This document shows, piece by piece, positions 1 through 8,604 of a stretch of 50,957 bases of DNA (position 1 is the stretch's first letter; every line of letters begins with the position of its first letter). Made by a program: the position numbers and the translations under genes. This stretch comes from an uncultured Eubacteriales bacterium (GTDB lineage: Bacteria; Bacillota; Clostridia; Oscillospirales; CAG-272), in the NCBI GenBank assembly GCA_934476315.1, contig CAKSNQ010000009.1, positions 1-50,957 on the forward strand. The letters run 5' to 3'. The notes beneath the pieces were generated by a model. That model searched no databases and was not told where the DNA came from. It saw only the letters and a list, made by a program, of their open reading frames with translations.

Positions 1-335
1 TTGTACATCTGCTCGGCGTATGCTTTCACCGTCCATGCCGTGCTGGCGTTCCCCGCGGTGTTTCCATCCGCCGTCACGATCTGCACCGACACGCTCTTCG
101 TCATCTCTGCCGCAGCGAGCGGGTAGTGGAACATGTAGGTTCCCGGCGTCGCGGTCTCCGCATTCTGCAAGGCTACGGCGAGAAGCTCGGCACTCAGCGC
201 GCGGGTTTCAAGAACCGTTCCGTCCGCGCCAAGGAAACGCAATGCGTAGCCTGCGGGATTGGCGATCACATCGTCGGAGAGCATCAGGTAGAATTTCAGC
301 CCGATGGTGCCGTCCACGCTGACGTTCATATACAT
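1..335 (-). CDS. C-terminal continuation of the large surface protein in a shifted frame (partial, runs off window)
   Basis: The minus strand is open from position 335 to the window edge in a frame different from the upstream gene. It reads MYMNVSVDG, then TIGLKFYLML, then about 90 more residues that look like a beta-rich extracellular domain. The first ATG overlaps the stop of the large surface protein as TGATG. No Shine-Dalgarno sequence precedes this ATG, and the domain has no signal peptide, so a free-standing gene is unlikely. Inserting one base around the last sense codon of the upstream gene would fuse the two as ...ALQSHLMYMNV.... I infer that this is the C-terminal part of the same protein, separated by a real frameshift mutation, a sequencing or assembly indel, or (less likely) programmed frameshifting. 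Function unknown. Confidence 0.6.
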   Translation of the reverse strand, partial: MYMNVSVDGTIGLKFYLMLSDDVIANPAGYALRFLGADGTVLETRALSAELLAVALQNAETATPGTYMFHYPLAAAEMTKSVSVQIVTADGNTAGNASTAWTVKAYAEQMY

Positions 336-3300
336 CAGTGGCTCTGCAGAGCGCCGATGATCTTCACCTCGCCGTTCGCGACGTCGATCACGCCGCTGTC
401 ATACGCGCTGTCCAGCACGCACACACCGGTCTTTTTCCACACACCATCACCGTTCGGAACAGGAGAGGTCGGGCGGATTTCGTCCGCAACATTCGTCCAG
501 ATGTCCCCGGTATTCCCCTCATAGCCGTCCAGCGACGTCAGCGTCGCCTTGTTGTAAATCGCGTTGAGCGTGACCGTGTAACCGTTGTCCCACGTTGCGC
601 CGCCGCCCCAACCCTGATATACACCACTTGCATTTACATTTGCCGGGTTGTTGGAAATCTTGACATACAGGTACTTCGTTTCCGCGGTCAGCTTGTCGCC
701 GATCGCCGCATACAGATTCAGCACCTGGAGCCCGTGATTTCCTGTGGAATTGTCGTCATAGACCGTCACCCAACCCTCGGCGTTCCGGTCGGGCGCCGTC
801 GCGGAATCCGTGACGAACACCTGAACCTGAACCTTGTTGGAGAGATCCGCCGTCCATGTCAGAGCGCGGATGCCCTCCGGGTTGGTCAGCTCATACTTGT
901 AATCATACCACTTATCGCCGTCCGTATAGCGGATATGCGACTCGTTCCGGCTGGCGTCCGTCCACGCGGAATGATCATCGGTCAGATAATTTACCTCGGT
1001 ATTGCCGTTCATAACCAGCTCTGCCGATTTGTTGCCCGCAGTGTCCGCCGTCAGTGTCACATTGGTAAGGCAGACCTTACCGCTGACATTCGAGCCATTT
1101 GACTTTACAAACACGCGGAAGAAATTCAGCACCTCATTTTGCAGATACTTACCATCGCCCTTGGCACAAGACTGATCCGACATCTTGAACGACGAGATCG
1201 GAATGGAGATATGATTCCAGCCTGCCTTCAGCGTGCCGAGCGAGCCTTCGTAGCAGTCCTCACTGGCGTCATGCTTTCCGCTACTGGTCAGCTCCACGTT
1301 GAACGTTGCACCCGACAGCTGTTCGGCAAGCGCGTCGCTGTCAATCCACAGGTCAAACTCCATGAAGCGCATCAGACGCGCGTCCACGGGAACCGCGAGG
1401 CCGGCATAACGGAAGACTGTATTTTCTGTCATCGTTACAGGCACGATATTGCTCACCGTGAGCGTATCGCAAAGAACGATTTTGTCCGTCGTGATTGCCG
1501 ACGGTGCGACCGTGGTCGTCTCGCCGCAGAACGAGCAACGGAACAGATAATTCTCTCCGCTCATGCCGTCAAAGTGCCACTTGTGCGGATTGATTCGGGC
1601 TTGGGGATCATAGCCGCAAATCTCACACGACTTGTAGCTGTGCCCCGCCTCGCCTCTGCTGGCATAGTAGTACACCTTATGCGGCGTCTTGCCATACGAC
1701 AAGCCGCAGGTGTCGCACGTCAGATAATGCCCCGTGCTATCCGTATAGCTATACTTTCCGCTTGCCGACACATGCGCCGCGGACTCCGTCTCGCCGCACT
1801 TCGAACAGGTGTGCGTATGGCTCTTCCCGTCCTCGGTGTTCGACCAGTCGCCAAAGCTATGCCCCGCCGGAGCGGTTCTGGTCTCGCCGCAGACCGTGCA
1901 GGTCTTGGCACAATCGGCAACATACCGGTGTTCCAGCGCCGTTTCGCAAACGTCGCACACGCAGTTCTTGTCAGCGTCGGGGTGAGTCCCGCCGTTAGCC
2001 ACCATGCACTCGTCCGGTGTCACGTAAATCAGCTTCAACGTGGTCGGCGATACCTTGCCTGCGCTGTTATATCGCATGAGACATCCGCCGTATCCGGCTC
2101 CGGAGGCATCTCCCAGACGCAGGTACAGGTGCGTATTTGCGGTATCTGCGGCAACCCGCTCAAGGACGTATGTATTGAGCGCGTCGGCAAACCCGAGAGT
2201 GGATGACGCCGTGCGGCGACTGTTCAGTCCGTTCGCGCCTTCCCCTGCCGCACTGCCGGTCCACTTGTAGAGCGTCGTCCACTCCACATTCGCCAGTTCA
2301 CTCACGTTGTCCACGCCGGGACCCACATACGCCTCCAGCAAGAGACGTCCGCCGAAAACAGCGTTGTAGGTGATCCTTTTAATCTGAGCGGCATGCTCCA
2401 GATTGTACGCATACACAATTCTGTTCGCCTTATCCGCGCAGTGGTTCGCCCACTCCGGCTTGCTCATCATATCGGAGCGCGTCGAAACGCTGCCGGTCGA
2501 GCCGTTCACAATATACGGAGAATCCTGAAACAGCGTAGCATTTGCCGTATTGGAATCGCTCGCGTCATACCACTGTCCGACAGTGAAGGAATACTCGTTG
2601 TGCGTCATCTTATAGGACAGTTCCAGCACCGTCTCGACCGGCGTGGTCGTGTCACCTGCCGCATAGCGGTTGATCGCACCGCCGTATCCGTCAGTCGGAG
2701 TAGAATCACCGATCCGGATGTACAGTTCCAACGCTTCTCCCGCCGTGACGTCCTTCAGTGCCGCAAGCACATAGTTTTCCAGTTTGGCAGAGACGCCGAG
2801 AACCGCGGAAGAATACGCTTTTTTGAGCCGCGTTGTGTTATTGTAAATTTCCTCCCACTCGGGCGAGGCGGCGTTCAACTTTGCCACGGTTTCATACCGT
2901 GGACCAACCCACGCCTCGACCTTGAGGTCGTTGAACATCTGTGCGACATAGGTCAAGCCCTTGATGTTCTGCGGGTCGTAGAGCGCGTAATGGTACACAG
3001 TCGATCTCGCGTTATCGTTGAAGTGTGCGGTAAGCGCGCTGTTCACTCTGCCGTTGCTTCCCGTGAGGGCGTAGGCAGTATCTTTTACAACGTCAACGTT
3101 TCCCTGTCCGGCGGCACCCACGATGAACGACTGGCTTCTCTTTTCCACCGAGCCGTAGCAAATACGCATGGTGGTCGTATGGACCTCGGCAGAACCTGCA
3201 TTGAAACGCGCGACGCCGCCACCGTTGCCATTGGCAGTATCCGAGTCGCCGATGCGGATGTACAGGCACAGTTCGGTCTCCGTGTTTGCCGCGACGGACT

Positions 3301-3844
3301 CCTTGACATAGTCGGTCAGTTCCTTTTCAATTCCGTCCTTCAGCGACGCAAAGGACGTCGGGGTGCTCAGTCTGCTCGCCGTTCCGTGGTCATACAGATT
3401 GTGCCAACCGTCCGTGGGCAGTTCACTCACATTCTCCACCTTGACGCCGACGTAAGCGTCCAGTTTGAGCTGTCCCAGGAAGTAAGCATCGTACACCACG
3501 TCTGCCACATTCGTGGATTCGATCGCGTAGCGGTACACAATGACTGCTGTCTTGTCGGTGTAATGGGAATTCCAGCTTGCCCCGTTCCCGGTGATTGCGC
3601 AAAAGCCGGTTGAGCCCCCCAGGACAAACTCCGGGCAATCCACGGTTGCCGCGACATTCGCGTCAGCCGAACCGTTCTGCCCGACGACAAAGGAATATAC
3701 GCTGTCCTCCGTCGGTTCCGTCTTGCTTTCTTCCGCCCACGCGGGCAAAAGCCCCGACAGGAGCGTACACGCCGCTAAAGCAAGAGTCAGAAAGATTGCC
3801 CATACGCGACAGCCGACAGCCCGCTGAGTTTTCGTGTTTCTCAT
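335..3844 (-). CDS. Very large secreted surface protein with four beta-sandwich-like repeats and a CxxC-rich region
   Basis: The protein is 1169 aa from an ATG with AAGGAG 9-10 nt upstream; an ATG 33 nt earlier lacks a site. A signal peptide (basic start, hydrophobic stretch to about residue 30, then AWA-EE) indicates export. About residues 40-600 hold three diverged copies of a 170-190 aa module marked by Y-F-V-G near the start, A-Y/W-V-G-P in the middle and LY(I/L)R(I/L)GD near the end. Residues about 618-775 carry six or more Cys-x-x-Cys pairs with intervening His, a metal-knuckle-like array frequent in clostridial surface proteins. A carbohydrate-binding-module-like stretch follows, then a fourth module. 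No catalytic domain or cell-wall anchor is visible, but the C-terminus is cut by an apparent frameshift at 335. It is probably an adhesin or glycan-binding wall protein; substrate unknown. Confidence 0.75.
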   Translation of the reverse strand: MRNTKTQRAVGCRVWAIFLTLALAACTLLSGLLPAWAEESKTEPTEDSVYSFVVGQNGSADANVAATVDCPEFVLGGSTGFCAITGNGASWNSHYTDKTAVIVYRYAIESTNVADVVYDAYFLGQLKLDAYVGVKVENVSELPTDGWHNLYDHGTASRLSTPTSFASLKDGIEKELTDYVKESVAANTETELCLYIRIGDSDTANGNGGGVARFNAGSAEVHTTTMRICYGSVEKRSQSFIVGAAGQGNVDVVKDTAYALTGSNGRVNSALTAHFNDNARSTVYHYALYDPQNIKGLTYVAQMFNDLKVEAWVGPRYETVAKLNAASPEWEEIYNNTTRLKKAYSSAVLGVSAKLENYVLAALKDVTAGEALELYIRIGDSTPTDGYGGAINRYAAGDTTTPVETVLELSYKMTHNEYSFTVGQWYDASDSNTANATLFQDSPYIVNGSTGSVSTRSDMMSKPEWANHCADKANRIVYAYNLEHAAQIKRITYNAVFGGRLLLEAYVGPGVDNVSELANVEWTTLYKWTGSAAGEGANGLNSRRTASSTLGFADALNTYVLERVAADTANTHLYLRLGDASGAGYGGCLMRYNSAGKVSPTTLKLIYVTPDECMVANGGTHPDADKNCVCDVCETALEHRYVADCAKTCTVCGETRTAPAGHSFGDWSNTEDGKSHTHTCSKCGETESAAHVSASGKYSYTDSTGHYLTCDTCGLSYGKTPHKVYYYASRGEAGHSYKSCEICGYDPQARINPHKWHFDGMSGENYLFRCSFCGETTTVAPSAITTDKIVLCDTLTVSNIVPVTMTENTVFRYAGLAVPVDARLMRFMEFDLWIDSDALAEQLSGATFNVELTSSGKHDASEDCYEGSLGTLKAGWNHISIPISSFKMSDQSCAKGDGKYLQNEVLNFFRVFVKSNGSNVSGKVCLTNVTLTADTAGNKSAELVMNGNTEVNYLTDDHSAWTDASRNESHIRYTDGDKWYDYKYELTNPEGIRALTWTADLSNKVQVQVFVTDSATAPDRNAEGWVTVYDDNSTGNHGLQVLNLYAAIGDKLTAETKYLYVKISNNPANVNASGVYQGWGGGATWDNGYTVTLNAIYNKATLTSLDGYEGNTGDIWTNVADEIRPTSPVPNGDGVWKKTGVCVLDSAYDSGVIDVANGEVKIIGALQSH

Positions 3845-3910
3845 GCTGCTTTCTCCTTTTTTCCAAAAGAATCTCACCGTGCCGGATTATGGGCACAGCA
3901 ATACAGCGTC

Positions 3911-3939
3911 ATTGTAACACTCAAGCGGTTCTTTGTCAA
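3911..3939 (-). promoter_or_regulatory. Sigma-A promoter for the surface-protein gene
   Basis: On the minus strand TTGACA (3939-3934) and TACAAT (3916-3911) are separated by 17 nt, with TG one base before the -10. The predicted start lies about 60 nt upstream of the surface-protein ATG. Confidence 0.75.
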
Positions 3940-3955
3940 TACTTTTTGATACTTT

Positions 3956-4654
3956 TTATATTATTTTTGGTATATTTTCACAATCAGAAAGGTAAGAAAT
4001 TAGACCATTGTAACAATCGCACATAAAATCGACCGTATTCACGATGGCTTCCCGGTCGCCCGCAGCGCTCGCGTCCGCCACGCCGACGGTCATCAGCCCT
4101 GCCTCGTGAGCCGTCCGAAGCGCCGACAGGTTATCGTCAAAGAAGCGGCAGTTTTCCAGGGGAATCCCCAGCTCCGCCGCGGTTTTCCGATAGATTTCCG
4201 GCTGTGTCTTGGACATGCCGAGGTCGTCACAGCACCATACGAACGAAAAACTGTCCGCGATGCCGTTGCGCGCAAGGCACGGCAGAACCATATCGCGCGG
4301 GCTTGCCGTCAGGATGCACATCCGCACGCCCCGGTCGCGCAAAAGTGCCAGCAGTTCCGGCACGCGCGGCTTACAGACGATCCGGTGATGATAGGCGTCG
4401 GTTGCGTACGCCCGCATACCGTTCAGAATCTCCTCGGTGCTCTTTTTCAGCCCCAGCGTCCGGAAATACTCGGCGGCGCGGCGGTCGCCCATGGGGGTGA
4501 TGCGGCGGATGATGTCGGAGGGATAGGCGATGCCCGCCTCGTCCAGTTGCCAGAGCATTTTGCGCGACCAGTCGGGCATGGAGTCCACCAGCGTGCCGTC
4601 AAAGTCAAAGATCGCGCCGCGAAAGCCATTTAATAATGCAGAAAAATCATTCAT
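3956..4654 (-). CDS. HAD-superfamily phosphatase, second of a tandem pair
   Basis: A 232 aa haloacid-dehalogenase hydrolase of the beta-phosphoglucomutase/phosphoglycolate-phosphatase type. Motif I is FDFDGTLVDS (nucleophile and acid/base Asp), motif II is the Thr of ILTASP, and motif IV is RFFDDN; an alpha-helical cap lies between motifs I and II. The ATG at 4654 overlaps the end of the upstream HAD gene by 8 nt, so translation is probably coupled; a longer form starting at 4672 would overlap more and has no better ribosome site. The two neighbours share the same motif spacing and look like a tandem duplication. The substrate cannot be read from sequence; a small phosphorylated sugar or metabolite is usual for the family. 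Confidence 0.85.
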   Translation of the reverse strand: MNDFSALLNGFRGAIFDFDGTLVDSMPDWSRKMLWQLDEAGIAYPSDIIRRITPMGDRRAAEYFRTLGLKKSTEEILNGMRAYATDAYHHRIVCKPRVPELLALLRDRGVRMCILTASPRDMVLPCLARNGIADSFSFVWCCDDLGMSKTQPEIYRKTAAELGIPLENCRFFDDNLSALRTAHEAGLMTVGVADASAAGDREAIVNTVDFMCDCYNGLISYLSDCENIPKII

Positions 4655-5300
4655 CCCCACCCAGCTCCTCAAAGCTCCGGATAAAATCGTCCGCGTCGTT
4701 CATCACGTCCGCCCACATCGCGTCGGACGCTGCGTCGTACACGCCGACGGTCGAAAAGCCCGCTGCCTTTGCCGCACGGAGCGCCGTCAGGTTATCGTCA
4801 AAGTAGAGGATGTCCCCGGGCTTTACACCGAGCGTCTCCGATGCCATCCGATAAATCTCCGGCGAGGTTTTATCCAGCCCGTACGCCCCGCAGGAGAGAA
4901 TGAGGGAGAACCAGCCCGTCATATCGTTATGGGACAGACTCGGCAGAACCTGCGCGAGCGATGCCGCCGTCAGAATCCCGACGGGGATGCCGAGCGCGCG
5001 TGCGCGCTCCACAAAAGCCCGCGCCCCCGGTTTTGCCGCGATGCGCTCTGCGTACGCCTCCCCCGCGCGCCGCTCGATGTCCGCGCGGATTGCCGCGGCG
5101 TCGCCCCGACAGCCGAGGCGGATGAAATACTGCTCCGTTTGCTCCTGGTTCAGCGGTGTGAGAATCTGCAAAAGGTTCTCCGGCACCTCCAGTCCCTGGT
5201 CGCGCAGGAGCGCGGCGTCGATCTCCTCCCACATGCCCATGGAGTCCACCAGCGTACCGTCAAAATCCATGATGATCGCTTTTTTATTCTTCCAGTCCAT
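4647..5300 (-). CDS. HAD-superfamily phosphatase, first of a tandem pair
   Basis: A 217 aa HAD hydrolase with motif I MDFDGTLVDS at the N-terminus, motif II Thr in GILTAAS, and motif IV ILYFDDN. The length and the cap between motifs I and II match the class I-capped phosphatase/phosphomutase group. The start at 5300 is chosen because GGAGGG lies 7-8 nt upstream and because motif I normally begins within about 10 residues of the start; the frame is open further upstream but without a ribosome site. It has its own sigma-A promoter (5354-5382) and its 3' end overlaps the second HAD gene. Family call firm, substrate unknown. Confidence 0.87.
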   Translation of the reverse strand: MDWKNKKAIIMDFDGTLVDSMGMWEEIDAALLRDQGLEVPENLLQILTPLNQEQTEQYFIRLGCRGDAAAIRADIERRAGEAYAERIAAKPGARAFVERARALGIPVGILTAASLAQVLPSLSHNDMTGWFSLILSCGAYGLDKTSPEIYRMASETLGVKPGDILYFDDNLTALRAAKAAGFSTVGVYDAASDAMWADVMNDADDFIRSFEELGGDE

Positions 5301-5353
5301 TTTTCGCGCCCTCCGATGATCGTGTATCGTGTCATTTTTTCGTACTGAGAACG

Positions 5354-5382
5354 ATTGTATCATAGGGCAATCCTTTTGTCAA
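5354..5382 (-). promoter_or_regulatory. Sigma-A promoter for the HAD pair
   Basis: Minus strand: TTGACA (5382-5377), 17 nt, TACAAT (5359-5354), with TATG just before the -10. It lies about 55 nt upstream of the first HAD start codon. Confidence 0.8.
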
Positions 5383-5431
5383 GCGGGAGGGTAAGGATGG
5401 AAGAAAACCTCAGAAAAATGTCTGAAATCTC

Positions 5432-5460
5432 TTTACATTCGGGAGAATTTATGGTATAAT
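5432..5460 (+). promoter_or_regulatory. Sigma-A promoter for the alpha-mannosidase gene
   Basis: TTTACA (5432-5437), 17 nt, TATAAT (5455-5460), with TATG upstream of the -10. It is 86 nt ahead of the mannosidase ATG and is arranged back to back with the HAD promoter. No operator palindrome is obvious between them. Confidence 0.8.
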
Positions 5461-5546
5461 TCCGCTGAAAGTGCCGCTCCCGTCGGGCGCGGCATCAAGG
5501 AATGCGCAAGCGCCCGGAGCGCGCGCAAAAGAAAGGATACGCTGTC

Positions 5547-8372
5547 ATGGATCTTGCTTCTAAAATGAAGCGTCTGGAGGCGCACAGCCGCGCCAACTAC
5601 CACGCGGAGCGGATTTACGCCGAGCTCCTCTATCTCTATCATCTGAACCGTGCCCGTGCGCTCGGGTGGGACGAAGCCCTCTCGCACGCCGTCGACTATC
5701 TGAGCGAAAGCGTCGCCGCGAACGGTGCAATCGTCAAGGAGGATTGCGAAAACATTGAGCTGGCGCTGTCCGGCATGAACGAAGAGGCAAAGAAAATCCT
5801 CGTTCATTGCGTCGCGCACGCCCACATCGACATGAACTGGAAATGGGGCTATCAGGAGACCGTCACCATTGCCACCGAGACCTTCCGCACCATGCTCACG
5901 CTGATGAACGAATACCCCGGTTTCACCTTTTCGCAGTCGCAGGCGGCGGTCTACGAGATCGTGGAAAAGTTTGAGCCGGAGCTGCTCCGCGAGATTCGAC
6001 GCCGCGTCGCCGAGGGGCGCTGGGAGTTGTCCGCCTCCACGTGGGTGGAGGGCGACAAGAACATGGTGAACGGCGAGTCGCTGTGCCGCCACATTTCCTA
6101 CACCAAGGACTACCTCTCCCGCCTGTTCGGCATCGACCCCGACACGCTGAATCTGGACTTTGAGCCGGACACGTTCGGTCACAATGAAAATCTTCCCGAC
6201 CTTTTGCAAAACGGCGGCGTGCATTACTTTTATCACTGCCGCGGTTGCCAGCCCCGCGGTCCCTACATCTGGGAGGCGCCCTCGGGCAGGCAGGTCATCG
6301 CGTACAGCGAACCGGACTGGTATCAGAACGGACGCGGCGTGGACTACCGCGAGTTTTCCTACATTCCCCGCTTCGGCATCGACATGGGCGACGGCAGTAT
6401 GAACGAATTTCTCAAGGTCTACGGCGTCGGCGACCATGGCGGCGGTCCGACGCGGATGGATCTGGAAAAGATCACGGACATGATGAGCTGGCCGCTCTTC
6501 CCGACCCTACGCTTCAGCCACTACCGCGACTACTACGCTTATCTTGAAACCAAGCGCGCCACGCTCCCCGTCTTCCGCGGCGAGCTGAACAGCGTGTTTA
6601 CCGGCTGTTATACCTCACAGAGCCGCATCAAGCTCGCCAACCGCTTCTCGGAGCTTCGTCTGTACGACGCAGAGGCGCTTTGCGCGACCTCGCAAGCGCT
6701 GACCGGCAAGGCGCCCGCCACCGACCTGACCCGCGCCTGGACGAACACGCTGTTCAACCAGTTCCACGACATTCTCCCCGGCTCCGGCACCATCGAAACG
6801 CGTGAGGCGGCACTCGGGCTGTTCCAGGAGACGCTCGGATACACCAACACGACCTCCACGCAGGCGCTCCGCATGATTGCGGACTGCATCGACACCTCCG
6901 CCCTGCCCTACGACTACCGCGCCATGGCGCGCTCTGAGGGAGCGGGCGCGGGATACACCGGCGACAGAGAGCGGCGCTTCAACATCTCCTGCGCCGAGCG
7001 CGGACGCGGGAGCATCCGCATCTTCCACCTGTTCAACACGACGCCCTACGAGCGTGATGAAGCACTGCCCATTCAGATGTGGGACTATGTTGACGACCTC
7101 CAGAACCTGACCGCCGAGGACGAAAACGGCGTTACCCTGCCGCTCCAGCTTCAAGATGGCAACCGCGGCTACTGGGGCAACGCCTACGCTACGGTCCTCG
7201 TGCGCGCGACCGTCCCGCCGATGGGCTACCGCACGGTCATCATCCGTCAGAAAGACAGCATTGACCCCCGCCGACTGGACCCCGTGGGACGTCCCGACCG
7301 TCGTCAGGACACGTTCGGCGACGGTCCGATGGTGCTGGAAAATGAGTACCTGCGCGCGACTTTTGACGCCGAGCGTTGCACGCTGATTTCTCTCCTTGAC
7401 AAGGAGAGCGGCGAGGAGCTGGTCCACGCCGACGCAAACGCGGGAGAATTTCGCATTGTTCACGAGAACCCGCGCTTCGGGCACAGCGCATGGACGCGCG
7501 GTCCCGTCGAGCTGACCGAGTACCCCAACCGCGCCGGGCGCGTTCACGTCTCCAACTACCAGCGCCAATCCCTGCGGCACTTCTTTACCTACGAAATGTC
7601 GGTCGGCGAACGCTCCAGGGTTTCGGTCGCCGTCATTCTCCGCGCGGGTAGCCGCACGCTGGACTTCGACGTCCACGCCGATTGGCTGGAGGTGGGCAAC
7701 AACCAGAGCTCGCCGCTCCTGACCTTTGCCGTGCCCGTCGCCTACGCCACCGACCACTATCGCTACGAGATTGCGAACGGAACGGTGATCCGTCCCGACC
7801 TGCCGTATGACGTCCCCGCGCTTTGCCGCATGGAGCTTCTTGCCGGAAATGCGGAGCAGTCGGCGCACGTACAGCTCATGGCGGACACCAAATACGGCTT
7901 CCGCGGCGACCGGGGCTTGGGCGAGATCGCGCTGATCCAGTCCTCCTTTGACCCGGATCCATACCCCGAAATGGGACAGCACCACTTCCACACCGCCATC
8001 TGCGTCGTTCACGACGGTGCGGAGGCAAGAGCGCAGTCCGAGTGCTACGCTCACGAGATCATCGCCTTCTCCGGCACGCCGCATGAGGGAACTCTGCCGC
8101 TGAGCGACAGCGCCTTCCGGCTGGAGGATACCGACGGCATCGCCCTCGGCGGTGCTCACGTTTCCGCGGATGGCGCACTGATTCTGCGCCTGTTCAACGA
8201 AACGGACGCGGCGAAGGTCGCGCGGCTTCACTTCCCCGCCGAGGTTCTGTCGGCGGCGCTCACCGATCTCACGGAGGTCCGGGATGAGCCGCTGGAGTTC
8301 ACCGACAAAACCGTCGAGGCATCGATTGGCGCGCGTGCCACCGTCACGCTCAAGATCGCGTTGCGTCACTGA
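5547..8372 (+). CDS. Alpha-mannosidase, glycoside hydrolase family 38
   Basis: A 941 aa GH38 enzyme that removes alpha-mannose residues from glycans, with retention of configuration and a zinc-dependent active site. The metal-site motif HAHID is at residues 91-95, the nucleophile Asp208 is in PDTFGH, and the family signature FNQFHDILPG follows near residue 400. A helical middle domain and the C-terminal beta-domains are present; length is usual for cytoplasmic bacterial GH38 enzymes. No signal peptide is seen, so it probably acts on imported oligomannosides. The ATG at 5547 is preferred over one 45 nt upstream because GAAAGGA lies 9 nt before it. It is transcribed alone. No transporter or second mannan enzyme is adjacent. 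Exact linkage preference cannot be read from sequence. Confidence 0.93.
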   Translation: MDLASKMKRLEAHSRANYHAERIYAELLYLYHLNRARALGWDEALSHAVDYLSESVAANGAIVKEDCENIELALSGMNEEAKKILVHCVAHAHIDMNWKWGYQETVTIATETFRTMLTLMNEYPGFTFSQSQAAVYEIVEKFEPELLREIRRRVAEGRWELSASTWVEGDKNMVNGESLCRHISYTKDYLSRLFGIDPDTLNLDFEPDTFGHNENLPDLLQNGGVHYFYHCRGCQPRGPYIWEAPSGRQVIAYSEPDWYQNGRGVDYREFSYIPRFGIDMGDGSMNEFLKVYGVGDHGGGPTRMDLEKITDMMSWPLFPTLRFSHYRDYYAYLETKRATLPVFRGELNSVFTGCYTSQSRIKLANRFSELRLYDAEALCATSQALTGKAPATDLTRAWTNTLFNQFHDILPGSGTIETREAALGLFQETLGYTNTTSTQALRMIADCIDTSALPYDYRAMARSEGAGAGYTGDRERRFNISCAERGRGSIRIFHLFNTTPYERDEALPIQMWDYVDDLQNLTAEDENGVTLPLQLQDGNRGYWGNAYATVLVRATVPPMGYRTVIIRQKDSIDPRRLDPVGRPDRRQDTFGDGPMVLENEYLRATFDAERCTLISLLDKESGEELVHADANAGEFRIVHENPRFGHSAWTRGPVELTEYPNRAGRVHVSNYQRQSLRHFFTYEMSVGERSRVSVAVILRAGSRTLDFDVHADWLEVGNNQSSPLLTFAVPVAYATDHYRYEIANGTVIRPDLPYDVPALCRMELLAGNAEQSAHVQLMADTKYGFRGDRGLGEIALIQSSFDPDPYPEMGQHHFHTAICVVHDGAEARAQSECYAHEIIAFSGTPHEGTLPLSDSAFRLEDTDGIALGGAHVSADGALILRLFNETDAAKVARLHFPAEVLSAALTDLTEVRDEPLEFTDKTVEASIGARATVTLKIALRH

Positions 8373-8393
8373 GATAATTTCATACTTCAAAAT

Positions 8394-8518
8394 GGGGCTG
8401 CTAAAAACGTCGGTTTTTAACAGCCCCTCCAAAATGCCGGTCGGATTCCGGCTTTTTCTTTATTTGCCTTGTCCGGCGGCAAAATAGCGGCGGACAGCCG
8501 CCGGAACCAACATCGGCG
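8394..8518 (+). repeat. Dispersed hairpin repeat, copy 1 (truncated on the right)
   Basis: The left hairpin begins with GGGGCTG and ends with CAGCCCC (8394-8427). It is followed by a GCCGG/CCGGC stem with a T-run (8436-8457) and by the GGCGGCAAAA...GCGGC...CAGCCGCC core (about 8473-8502) ending in CCAACATCGGCG. The right-hand terminal hairpin found in copies 2-4 is missing. It starts 21 nt after the mannosidase stop and probably also terminates that gene. Confidence 0.8.
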
Positions 8519-8541
8519 AAATTCCTCCGCGCAGTGCAAGG

Positions 8542-8569
8542 ACACCTTTTTGCCGCTTTGCATATGCTG
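8542..8569 (+). promoter_or_regulatory. Possible late-sporulation (sigma-K-like) promoter for the SleC block
   Basis: AC at 8542-8543, 17 nt, then CATA at 8561-8564, 40 nt before the first SleC-type gene. The spacing resembles the AC-N16/17-CATANNNTA pattern of mother-cell promoters, but the final TA is not matched. No sigma-A promoter is evident here. Weak candidate, proposed mainly because mother-cell expression would suit a cortex-lytic gene. Confidence 0.2.
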
Positions 8570-8604
8570 TTATCAAATCCGAACATTCTGCAAAGGAGGA
8601 GCCT

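Noticed and set aside
335..3844. Idea that the CxxC array encodes a zinc-finger DNA-binding protein
   Set aside because: A clear signal peptide and extracellular-type modules make a nucleic-acid role very unlikely.
6615..8432. A 605-codon open frame opposite the alpha-mannosidase
   Set aside because: Same reasons: it mirrors GH38 codons and has no initiation signals of its own.
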